Source: Pseudoclavibacter chungangensis (GTDB taxonomy: Bacteria > Actinomycetota > Actinomycetes > Actinomycetales > Microbacteriaceae). From it: a stretch of 64,000 bases of DNA. Positions within the stretch are counted from its first letter, which is position 1. The number at the start of each line of letters is the position of its first letter. The notes under the pieces are model-generated. The model worked only from the letters and a program-made list of their open reading frames with translations. It did not search any database and was not told the DNA's origin. Positions 55,479-63,009 of this stretch are shown here, one piece after another. Location of the stretch: contig NZ_JACCFV010000001.1 in NCBI RefSeq assembly GCF_013410545.1, forward strand, positions 372,001 to 436,000, written 5' to 3'. Both the position numbers and the translations under genes were made by a program.

Positions 55479-55538
55479 ACGCGTGCGGGGCGACACGGCG
55501 CATCGTGCGCCGTATCGCCCCGTGGACGTCCGTCGCGA

Positions 55539-56483
55539 TCAGGTGAAGATGATCGTCCGGTTCTCGTCCGGGAGCACCCGGTGCTCGCTGAACCACTTCA
55601 CGGCCTGGGTGAGCGTGCGGCTCTCCTCGTCCTGACCGATCGCCATGAGCTCCTGTGTCGTGCGCGTGTGGTCGACGCGGACGACGTTCTGCTCGATGAT
55701 CGGGCCCTCGTCGAGGTCGCTCGTCACGAAGTGGGCGGTCGCGCCGATGAGCTTCACGCCACGCGCGTGCGCTTGCCGGTAGGGGTTCGCCCCCTTGAAG
55801 CCGGGCAGGAAGGAGTGGTGGATGTTGATGGCGCGCCCCTCGAGTGCGGCGCACAGCTCGGGCGAGAGGATCTGCATGTAGCGCGCGAGGACGACGAGTT
55901 CGATCGACTCCCGCTCGACGACGTCGAGGACGTGGCGCTCGAACGCCGCCTTCTCCTCGGGCCCCGTCACGGGCAGGTGCTCGAACGGCACGCCGTAGAA
56001 GGCGGCGAGGTCGCCGAGCACCGCGTGGTTCGCGAGCACGAGCGGGACCTCGATGTTGAGGTGGCCCGATCGGCGACGGAAGAGGAGGTCGTTGACGCAG
56101 TGCGCGGCCTTCGACGCGAGCACGAGCGTCCGGACGGGTCGTTCGGCGTCGTCGAGCGTCACCTTCGCGTCGAACCGTTCCACGACGGGCGTGAGGGCCC
56201 GCTCGAACGTGAGCCGGTCGGCGGGGGAGGAGATCTCGACCCGCATGAAGAACCGGCCGGTGTCGGCCGAGGAGAACTGCTGCAGCTCCTCGATGTTGCC
56301 GCTCGCGGACACGATCGCGCCCGTGACGGCGTGCACGATGCCGGGCCGATCGTCGCTCGTGAGCGTCAGGACCCAGCGGGAACGCGCGCGCTCCGTGGGG
56401 ATGCCGTCGGTCAGGGGAGCGGGTTCGTTCACCGCTCGGTCGCCTCCCGCGTGGGTGGCGTTCGTGTCGTCGGGTTGGATCAC
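55539..56483 (-). CDS. purU: Formyltetrahydrofolate deformylase
   Basis: A 314-residue enzyme that hydrolyses 10-formyl-THF to THF and formate, balancing one-carbon units for purine synthesis. The N-terminal ACT-like domain starts at WVLTLTSDDRPGIVHAVTGA and the C-terminal formyltransferase-like domain has VLASKAAHCVNDLLFRRRSG, NIHHSFLPGFKGANPYRQAH and DLDEGPIIEQNVVRVDH. The GTG at 56483 was chosen because TACCCT lies 6 nt upstream; the in-frame ATG at 56684 would give an unlike low-complexity start and overlap the divergent gene. Its promoter overlaps that of the MFS gene head-on. Confidence 0.9.
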   Translation of the reverse strand: MIQPDDTNATHAGGDRAVNEPAPLTDGIPTERARSRWVLTLTSDDRPGIVHAVTGAIVSASGNIEELQQFSSADTGRFFMRVEISSPADRLTFERALTPVVERFDAKVTLDDAERPVRTLVLASKAAHCVNDLLFRRRSGHLNIEVPLVLANHAVLGDLAAFYGVPFEHLPVTGPEEKAAFERHVLDVVERESIELVVLARYMQILSPELCAALEGRAINIHHSFLPGFKGANPYRQAHARGVKLIGATAHFVTSDLDEGPIIEQNVVRVDHTRTTQELMAIGQDEESRTLTQAVKWFSEHRVLPDENRTIIFT

Positions 56484-56486
56484 CCG

Positions 56487-56508
56487 ACCAGGGTAGCTGT
56501 ACCCTGGT
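56487..56508. promoter_or_regulatory. Head-on overlapping promoters in a perfect palindrome (purU / MFS)
   Basis: ACCAGGGTA and TACCCTGGT surround GCTG. The minus-strand TACCCT (56490-56495) is 6 nt before the purU GTG; the plus-strand TACCCT (56500-56505) would give the MFS gene a leader of about 31 nt. The two -10 boxes are 4 bases apart, so both promoters cannot be open at once. The 9-bp arms may also be an operator. Confidence 0.55.
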
Positions 56509-56542
56509 CGCGGTTCTTGTCCGCATCCGCGAGACCCCCGTC

Positions 56543-57922
56543 GTGCCGGAACGCACGAACCCCGCGCCCTCGCCGCTGCCCCACGGGCCCCGGCGCGCGG
56601 ATCTCGTCTCCGAATCGAGGCTCGTCTTGCCGTTGCGTCTGTCGTCCGAGGCCATCGCCGCGAACGCCGTGTCCGTGTCGCCACGTCTGCCCGTCCTCCC
56701 GCTCGTCGCGATCGCGTTCGCGACGTTCATCTCGGTCACGATCGAGATGCTGCCGACCGGACTCATGCACCTCATGGCCCCGGACCTCGGGGTCTCGAAC
56801 GCCATGATCGGGCTGCTCATGAGCGTGTTCGCGTTCACGGTCGCGCTCACCTCGACGCCCCTGACGCACCTCACGCGGCGGCTGCCCCGCCACACGATGC
56901 TCATCGTCGTCCTGGGGTTGTTCGCGCTCGGCTCGATCGGCACCGCGGTCGCGCACACGTATCCGCTCGTGCTCGCGACGCGCATCTTCACCGGCCTCGC
57001 GCACGGCCTGTTCTGGGCCGTCGTCGCGAGCTACACGGCGCTCATCGTGCCGAAGCAGCTCCTCACGAAGGGCGTGTCGATCACGCTCGGCGGCGGCTCG
57101 GCCGCGTTCGTGCTCGGCGTCCCGATCGGCACGTTCCTCGGGCAACTGTTCGGGTGGCGGCTCACATTCGGCGTGCTCGCGGGATTGACGCTCGCGGTCG
57201 TCGTCGTGCTGTGGCTCGTGCTGCCGCGCGTGGACCGGAACGACGTGCGCCTGCAGACGGCGCCGATCGAGGTCCCCACGACGCTCACGGGATCGATCAA
57301 CGTGGGTGAGGTCATGCGACCGGTCCCGACCGGCCCGAGGCGGAGCTTCGGGGCGGTGCTGCTCGTGTGCGCGCTCGCCTGGGTGACGATGACCGCCCAG
57401 TACGCCGCCTACTCCTACATCACGCCGTTCGTGCTCGATGTCGTCCACGTGCCGGAGCAGTACCTGAGCCTCGTGCTGTTCGGCTACGGTGTCGCGAGCG
57501 CGGCGGGCACGCTCACGACGGGCATCCTGTTCGGTGGTCGGCCACGGATCGGGATGTCGGTCACGTTCGTGCTCCTGCTGCTCGGGGTCGGGATCATCGC
57601 GATCGCGCCCTCCCTGTGGATCGCGATCTCGGCGATCGCCGTCTGGGGCGTCGCGATGGGATTCATGCCGACGCTCATGCAGACGCGCCTCCTGCTCGCC
57701 GCACCGCGCAACATCCGCGACGTCTCGGCGGCGCTCTACACGTCGAGCTTCAACCTCGGTATCGGCGGCGGGGCGTTGATCGGTGGCGTCCTGCTCGAGC
57801 ACTTCGGGATCGGCGTGCTCATGCCGTTCTTCCTCGTCGTCGTCGCGATCGCGTTCGCGGGCTCGCTCGTGATCGATGCGGTGCAGGTGCGGGCCGCGCG
57901 AGCGGCCACCCGCGATCACTGA
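56543..57922 (+). CDS. MFS transporter (AraJ/sugar-efflux type)
   Basis: A 459-residue major facilitator with 12 predicted helices. An N-terminal polar region (1-50) precedes PLVAIAFATFISVTIEMLPT, then the signature loop LTRRLPRHTMLIVVLGLFA between helices 2 and 3 and VPIGTFLGQLFGWRLTFGVL, typical of the arabinose-efflux/AraJ (DHA1) group. The substrate is unknown; drugs, sugars or amino acids are possible. The GTG start at 56543 is the upstream-most plausible codon; a shorter start at an internal codon is possible because the first 45 residues are poorly conserved-looking. Divergent from purU with overlapping promoters. Confidence 0.82.
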   Translation: MPERTNPAPSPLPHGPRRADLVSESRLVLPLRLSSEAIAANAVSVSPRLPVLPLVAIAFATFISVTIEMLPTGLMHLMAPDLGVSNAMIGLLMSVFAFTVALTSTPLTHLTRRLPRHTMLIVVLGLFALGSIGTAVAHTYPLVLATRIFTGLAHGLFWAVVASYTALIVPKQLLTKGVSITLGGGSAAFVLGVPIGTFLGQLFGWRLTFGVLAGLTLAVVVVLWLVLPRVDRNDVRLQTAPIEVPTTLTGSINVGEVMRPVPTGPRRSFGAVLLVCALAWVTMTAQYAAYSYITPFVLDVVHVPEQYLSLVLFGYGVASAAGTLTTGILFGGRPRIGMSVTFVLLLLGVGIIAIAPSLWIAISAIAVWGVAMGFMPTLMQTRLLLAAPRNIRDVSAALYTSSFNLGIGGGALIGGVLLEHFGIGVLMPFFLVVVAIAFAGSLVIDAVQVRAARAATRDH

Positions 57923-58015
57923 GCGGGTTCGCGCGCGCGATCCGTGGTGGGGCGCGCGCCGCCGGGGCGTCCGGCCGGGTTGCGGCGCGACACGGTCACC
58001 GATGTGATGCGACGA

Positions 58016-58055
58016 CGGCCCGGGCCCCCGGAACGACGAGGGGGACGCCGGGCCG
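58016..58055. terminator. Hairpin between convergent MFS and large membrane-protein genes
   Basis: CGGCCCGG and CCGGGCCG arms, extended by CCCCC/GGGGG, lie between the stops of the two convergent genes (57922 and 58083) and can end both transcripts. The remaining 160-base spacer shows nothing else. Confidence 0.55.
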
Positions 58056-58082
58056 CGTCGAATCGCTCGGCGCCGGTTCGCG

Positions 58083-61000
58083 CTATCCGAGGTCGACGAC
58101 GATCTTGCCGTCGACGATCTCGTACGTTCCCGCGAAGTCCACGGTCTGATTGCCCGTCTGTGTGCGGTTTCCCGAGGTGGTGTACGAGTAGCCGAAGGAG
58201 AGGTCGTCGGCCCTGAACGACGCGCTGCTCGTGATCTCGATCGTCGGGTAGGCCGTGATGCTCCACGTGACCGGATTGCCCGTCCAGATGTAGGCCGCGA
58301 ACGGGCACCCGTCCGGCGACGACTTCGTCGATGCGGCGCACTCGTCGAGGGCGGCGTCGACGGCCTCCTGGAGCGCGTCCTGCAGCGCCTCGGTCGGCTC
58401 CGACACGAGTTCGACGTCGAGTGATCCGTACTCGATCCCCGTCAGGGTCGCCTCGACCGATTCGGGCTCGTACGTGAAGAACTCGTTGTCGGTGCCGACG
58501 ATCGGGTAGGTCGCCGGGTAGACGTACACGTTCGGTGTCCCGGTCGCCGAGACGTCACCCTGGTAGCCCTCGTTGCCGGCCTCGACGTCGACGGACCCGC
58601 CGCCCACGGTCACCGTCGTCGGCTGCGCGGTCACGACCTCGATGGGGACGAGGATCGGCGTCACGACGTCCCACGACTCGAACACGAGTGCCGTGTTCTC
58701 GCCCCGTCGCACTTCCAGGGTGCCCGTCTGCTCGACGCCGCCGAGGCGGTAGGACACGCTCACGTAGCGCGTGTCGGAGGACGTGCTCGAGCCCGATGTC
58801 GGTTCCGACGTCACCTTCACGTCGCTGATGAGTTCCGTCGCACCGGCCATCGTGGCGTTCGTGAGCAGTGCGCGGTCGCCGGTCGGGATGTTCGGGTCGA
58901 CGAGTTCGTTCGCACGTTCGGCGTCGCCCGACGCGATCGCCTCGAGGTAGGCGCGAGCCGCCGCCTCGGGTGAATTGGCGCCGTTGACGGCACCGACGCC
59001 GATCGAGCCCGCGATGAGCGCCACGACGACCGATCCCGCGACGATGCCACCGATCAGCGCGCCCTTGCGCGCCGAGGGGGAGAGCTTCGGCGGCTCGCCG
59101 TTCGCGGCCGCAGCACCGAACGGTGGTTCGGTCGCCGGATACGGCGCGTACGGGGCGGCACCCGGCCAGGCTTCCTGGCCGCTCGTCACCGGCCCGACCG
59201 GAACCGGCATGCCGGTGGCCGGGTCGGTGTACGTCGGTCCGCCCACCGGGCCGGGTGCGGCGCCGGCGCCGTGGGGGACGAGCGGCGTCGTCCCCGAGAT
59301 CCACGCGTTCGCGTTCGCGGGGCCTGCGAGCACCGTCAGGAGGCGGGGCGAGATCGTGTACGCGATGACGGGTGCATAGGGGGCCGCGAACTCGATCGCG
59401 ACGGCCCAGAGGAGGATGACGAACGGCGTCCACACCGTCGCGCCCACCCGTGTCTCGCTCGAGGCGCTGCCGAGCGCGAACGAACCGGATGCCGTCAGCG
59501 ACACGGAGGCGAGGAGCACGCCGACGAGGAGCCAGCCGACGAGGACCGCGAGCGGGAAACGCCAGAACGTCCGGGGATCGAAGCCCGAGGGTCGGCCGCG
59601 AGCGGCGCCGATGTGCACGGCGGCGACGAATGTCGTCACGATCGCGACGAGGATCAGGAGCAACGCCCACGGTGAGCCCGCGGAGAAGACGGTGATCGCG
59701 GCCGGTTCGCTGCCACTCGAGCCCGTCAACCCGCCGATGTTCGTCACGTTGCCGACGGTGACGCCGCCCAGGTGCGCGAGGCCGGCGAGCAGGAGCACGA
59801 CGTTCAGGAAGAGGGGGAACGAGCCGAGGACGGCGCCGGCTGCTGCCGGGGCGTTGATGACGGAGACGAGCGCGAGCACGAGGGCGGCGGCCGTCGTGGC
59901 CGCTGTCGCGATCGTGGCGTACGCGAGCGTCTCCCTGAACCAGCGCGGCGCGCGCCGCAGCAACGCGAACGGCGCAGCGAACGGCGAGACGGCGGGGGTC
60001 GCGGCGGCGAGGCGGCCGGCGAACGTCGCGGCCCCGATCAGGACCGTGCCGAACAGGAAGGTCGTGAGTCCACGTGCCGTGACATCCAGGCCGATGCCCA
60101 TCGACGCGAGCGAGACGGGGAGCACGAGCGAGAACACCATGAGGAGGAGCGAGACGGCCATGCCGGTCACGGCGGAGACGAGGATCCGCGTCCCGAAGGT
60201 CGGCAGGGCGGCGCGTCGCTCCGCGCGGACGGCCGTGATGATCGTCGTGGCGAGGACGAGGGCGGTCATGAGCAGCGGCAGGACGGAGAGACTGCCGGAG
60301 ATGCTGATGCCTGCGGCCATCGGGCCGGTCGACAGGTCCAGGCCGCCGGACACGATGAGCGCGGCGAGTTGGACGACCGTCTGGATGACGTTGCCGCCCG
60401 ACACCGCACTCGGGACGTCGGGGAGCGACGACGTGATGAGTGCGACGGCGAGCGTCATCAGGACGCCGCCGGCGATGAGTGCGCCGAACACGATGGCGGC
60501 GTGGACGCCCGCCGCTGCGGCGACACCGGGTGTGATCCACGTCGCTCGCGTGAGGGCGTTCCCCGGGCCGCCGGGGCCGCCGGGAGCGAATCCTGCCGCG
60601 CCGACGCCGCCGGTCGCGTAGGGGTTCCCGTTGGGATCGTGGTTCGGGTACTGCCCGGGGTGCCCGGTGACGGCGGCGGGCGCGTTCGGGTACGGGTTCG
60701 CGTTCGGCGGCTGGGGGCCGGGTCCGGCAGCGGAACCGCCCGCGTAGGGGTTCCCGGTCGGGTACGCGGTGCCCGGTTGGGATGTGGTTCCGTGCGGGTA
60801 GGCGCTGCCCTGTGGGTAGGCGGTTCCGTTCGGGTCTGCGGTGCCCTGCGGGTATGCGGTTCCGTTCGGGTACGCGGTGCCCTGCGGGTACGCGGTGCCC
60901 TGCGGGTACGTGGTTCCGTTCGGGTAGGCGCTGCCCAGTGGGTATGCGGTGCCGGTCGGGGCGTGGGCGCCGATCGGATTCGGGGGACCGGGAACAGGTG

Positions 61001-61646
61001 CGGGCCCGCCCCCGTACGGGTTGCCGTTCGGGAACGGTGCGGCGCCTCCGGACGTGTTGCCGTTCGGATCCTGCGGCCCGGGGACCGGTACCGGCCCACT
61101 CGTGAACGGATTCGCGTGCGGGTCCGTGCGCACGGTGCCCGGCTGCTGCGCGAGCGGCTGGGCACCGACGGCGGGCCCGTCGGGAACGGCGGCCGGGAGC
61201 ACGGGGCCCGAGTGGTCGGTCGCGGACGGCACCGCGAAGGCCGGCGCGCCCGGCTGCGGGGCCGGGGCGCCGACCCGCTGCTCGGTGGAGCCGGGTTGCA
61301 GCGCGTGCGCCTCCTGCGGCGGCACGGTGAACGGATTGGCCTGCACCGGTTGCGACGCGGTCGGCGCGCCCTCACCGGGGGCGTCGATCGCGCCGAACGC
61401 ATTCGTTCGACCCGGACGGTCGTCCTCGCCGGGGGTCTCCGCTGCCTCGGAGGTCGTCGTGTCGCCCGGAGCGTCGCCCTCGGGGGTTCGTGGTGCGGCG
61501 TGTGCGCCCCGCGCGGCATCGTCCGCCGAGGCGTAGGGGTCGGCGATCTGCTCCGCGGACCGCGTCGTCACCGTCTCCGGCTCGGGCTGTTCGCCCGTCG
61601 TCGACGGCTCGTCCGTCGATCCGGACGCCGCTTCCTGCTCCGACAT
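58083..61646 (-). CDS. Very large low-complexity and multi-pass membrane protein
   Basis: A 1187-residue protein. The first 375 residues are polar, rich in Pro, Gly, Ala, Thr and Asn, with a run of AYPNGT/AYPQGT hexapeptides (about 60780-60960) and PxPGPxDPNGN elements. About eight to ten hydrophobic helices follow (from VAAAAGVHAAIVFGALIAGG to the PSFALG-like segment), another Pro/Gly-rich stretch, one more helix (GALIGGIVAGSVVVALIAGSIGVG) and a C-terminal domain of about 290 residues beginning SPEAAARAYLEAIASGDAE, a DUF4878-like motif. The family is not known to me. GGGGGAG lies before the ATG. It might be an envelope or secretion-related protein; this is a guess. Confidence 0.7.
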   Translation of the reverse strand: MSEQEAASGSTDEPSTTGEQPEPETVTTRSAEQIADPYASADDAARGAHAAPRTPEGDAPGDTTTSEAAETPGEDDRPGRTNAFGAIDAPGEGAPTASQPVQANPFTVPPQEAHALQPGSTEQRVGAPAPQPGAPAFAVPSATDHSGPVLPAAVPDGPAVGAQPLAQQPGTVRTDPHANPFTSGPVPVPGPQDPNGNTSGGAAPFPNGNPYGGGPAPVPGPPNPIGAHAPTGTAYPLGSAYPNGTTYPQGTAYPQGTAYPNGTAYPQGTADPNGTAYPQGSAYPHGTTSQPGTAYPTGNPYAGGSAAGPGPQPPNANPYPNAPAAVTGHPGQYPNHDPNGNPYATGGVGAAGFAPGGPGGPGNALTRATWITPGVAAAAGVHAAIVFGALIAGGVLMTLAVALITSSLPDVPSAVSGGNVIQTVVQLAALIVSGGLDLSTGPMAAGISISGSLSVLPLLMTALVLATTIITAVRAERRAALPTFGTRILVSAVTGMAVSLLLMVFSLVLPVSLASMGIGLDVTARGLTTFLFGTVLIGAATFAGRLAAATPAVSPFAAPFALLRRAPRWFRETLAYATIATAATTAAALVLALVSVINAPAAAGAVLGSFPLFLNVVLLLAGLAHLGGVTVGNVTNIGGLTGSSGSEPAAITVFSAGSPWALLLILVAIVTTFVAAVHIGAARGRPSGFDPRTFWRFPLAVLVGWLLVGVLLASVSLTASGSFALGSASSETRVGATVWTPFVILLWAVAIEFAAPYAPVIAYTISPRLLTVLAGPANANAWISGTTPLVPHGAGAAPGPVGGPTYTDPATGMPVPVGPVTSGQEAWPGAAPYAPYPATEPPFGAAAANGEPPKLSPSARKGALIGGIVAGSVVVALIAGSIGVGAVNGANSPEAAARAYLEAIASGDAERANELVDPNIPTGDRALLTNATMAGATELISDVKVTSEPTSGSSTSSDTRYVSVSYRLGGVEQTGTLEVRRGENTALVFESWDVVTPILVPIEVVTAQPTTVTVGGGSVDVEAGNEGYQGDVSATGTPNVYVYPATYPIVGTDNEFFTYEPESVEATLTGIEYGSLDVELVSEPTEALQDALQEAVDAALDECAASTKSSPDGCPFAAYIWTGNPVTWSITAYPTIEITSSASFRADDLSFGYSYTTSGNRTQTGNQTVDFAGTYEIVDGKIVVDLG

Positions 61647-61969
61647 GTTCGTCTCCCCCCGGACTCGTTCACGTTTCGGGAGAAGTGTGCTCGAAGTCGT
61701 CGTGTCCGTGTGGGCAGTTGTCCCCATGCGCTGTGGACAACTGACGGCTGTGACACCGAAACTGCCGCCGGACGCCCTGAATCGGCCACCCGCAGATGAA
61801 GCTGGCCGGTGCGAGCCCCGAGAAGTCGGGACGATGTGTCCGTCTGTGACACGCCGTGGCCACGTCGAACTCCGCCGGGGAATCACCCTGCCGAGCGCGC
61901 GGATCGCGTGGTGGGTGGCGTCCGGTGATCCACCGGTCGAGCTCGGCCTCGGTGGCCGGTGTGCGGGGT
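61647..61969. promoter_or_regulatory. 323-base intergenic region with paired DnaA-box-like motif
   Basis: No coding sequence is apparent. At 61716-61743 CAGTTGTCCCCA and TGTGGACAACTG face each other across 5 bases (one mismatch). TGTGGACAA is the complement of TTGTCCACA, the actinobacterial DnaA-box consensus; the left half differs by one base. TGTGACAC occurs twice further right (around 61750 and 61845). The left part (61647-61715) holds the ribosome site and probably the promoter of the large membrane-protein gene. Confidence 0.4.
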
Positions 61970-62875
61970 TCAGGGCTGGTCGTGTGCGGCGGCGAGGTCC
62001 TCGGCGACGCGGGCGAGCGTCGCGCGCACGACACGGATCTCGGCGCTGCCGGCGGCGGCGGCCCGCGCCGACGTGAAGATCTCGCGTCGGGGTGAGCCGC
62101 GCAGGTCGACGAACTCGACGGCGGGGGCCTCGTGCGCCCAGGTGAGGTCGTTCATGATGCCGACCGCGTGCCCCGTCGTGATGAGCCGTGCCTGTGCCTG
62201 CAGATCCGCCGTCTCGTAGCGCACGTCGGGCTCGAAGCCCGCGAGTCGGCACTGTTGTTCGCCCCAGTGCCGCGAGGCGGTCCCGACCGGCTCCATGACC
62301 CAGGCACGCTCCGCGCACGCGGCGATCGACCGGAGTCCGCTGCCGTGCGGTACCGCGAGGCGCAGCGTGTCGTGGGTGAGCACGATGCGGTCGAGCCCCT
62401 CGTGGTGGGGAGCCGCGTGCCCGGGGTACTGTTCCGCGACGACGAGGTCGAAGTCGCCCGCGAACGTGCGATAGAGCGAGGACTCCGGCTCGTGCTGCAC
62501 CATCTCGACGCGCAGGCCGGGGTGCTCGGTCGCGAGGATGCGGAGCAGATCCGGTATGAGGGCGAGGGCCGCCGACTGGAACACGGCGAGGCGGACCGAT
62601 CCGACGGGCCGGTCGAGGGAGCTCGCGAGCTCGAGCTCGGCGAGTTCGAGGCGCTCGAGCACCGCGCCCGTGTGGGCGACGAGGATCTCGGCCTGGGGCG
62701 TGAGCTGAACGCGACGTCCCTGTTTCCTCAGGAGTTCGACGCCGAGCTCGGCCTCGAGCGCCGACAATTGCTGCGACACCGCGGACGGTGAGTAGTTGAG
62801 CGCCCGCGCGACCTCGGCGAGCGTGCCGCGCAGGTGCAGCTCACGCAGGATGCGGAGCTTCTTGACGTCGAGCAT
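61970..62875 (-). CDS. LysR-type regulator, probably of the putA gene
   Basis: A 301-residue LysR-type regulator. The winged helix is VKKLRILRELHLRGTLAEVA with RALNYSPSAVSQQLSALEAELGVELL; the effector domain starts near residue 90 (VGSVRLAVFQSAALALIPDL). It is divergent from the proline dehydrogenase gene, and the 134-base space between them holds an inverted repeat overlapping a promoter, a typical LysR control region. Proline or a derivative would be the expected effector, but that is inference from position. Confidence 0.85.
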   Translation of the reverse strand: MLDVKKLRILRELHLRGTLAEVARALNYSPSAVSQQLSALEAELGVELLRKQGRRVQLTPQAEILVAHTGAVLERLELAELELASSLDRPVGSVRLAVFQSAALALIPDLLRILATEHPGLRVEMVQHEPESSLYRTFAGDFDLVVAEQYPGHAAPHHEGLDRIVLTHDTLRLAVPHGSGLRSIAACAERAWVMEPVGTASRHWGEQQCRLAGFEPDVRYETADLQAQARLITTGHAVGIMNDLTWAHEAPAVEFVDLRGSPRREIFTSARAAAAGSAEIRVVRATLARVAEDLAAAHDQP

Positions 62876-62905
62876 CAGCCACCAGACTCATCAGTACAGC
62901 TTCAT

Positions 62906-62935
62906 CTTGTAGATCACAAAGCGTCACTTTACCTG
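62906..62935 (+). promoter_or_regulatory. putA promoter with LysR-type dyad
   Basis: TTGTAG (62907-62912) and TACCTG (62930-62935) are 17 bases apart. CTTGTAGATCACAAAG (62906-62921) is an imperfect dyad (TTGT-N5-ACAA) overlapping the -35. The region is AT-rich compared with its surroundings. The dyad is the best candidate binding site for the divergent LysR regulator. Confidence 0.5.
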
Positions 62936-63009
62936 AATGAAAGGGGCGCTCATACTGACTCGGAAGGCCACCCCGAACCACCGCGCCGAGCCGAAGGAAC
63001 ACGAGCGAC

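Noticed and set aside
58555..60540. Long minus-strand frame inside the large membrane-protein gene
   Set aside because: It is offset from the real frame and shows only Arg/Pro/Gly-rich sequence with no coherent membrane segments.
61716..61743. Chromosomal replication origin
   Set aside because: Only two DnaA-box-like sites are seen, with no AT-rich unwinding region and no dnaA, dnaN or parAB genes.
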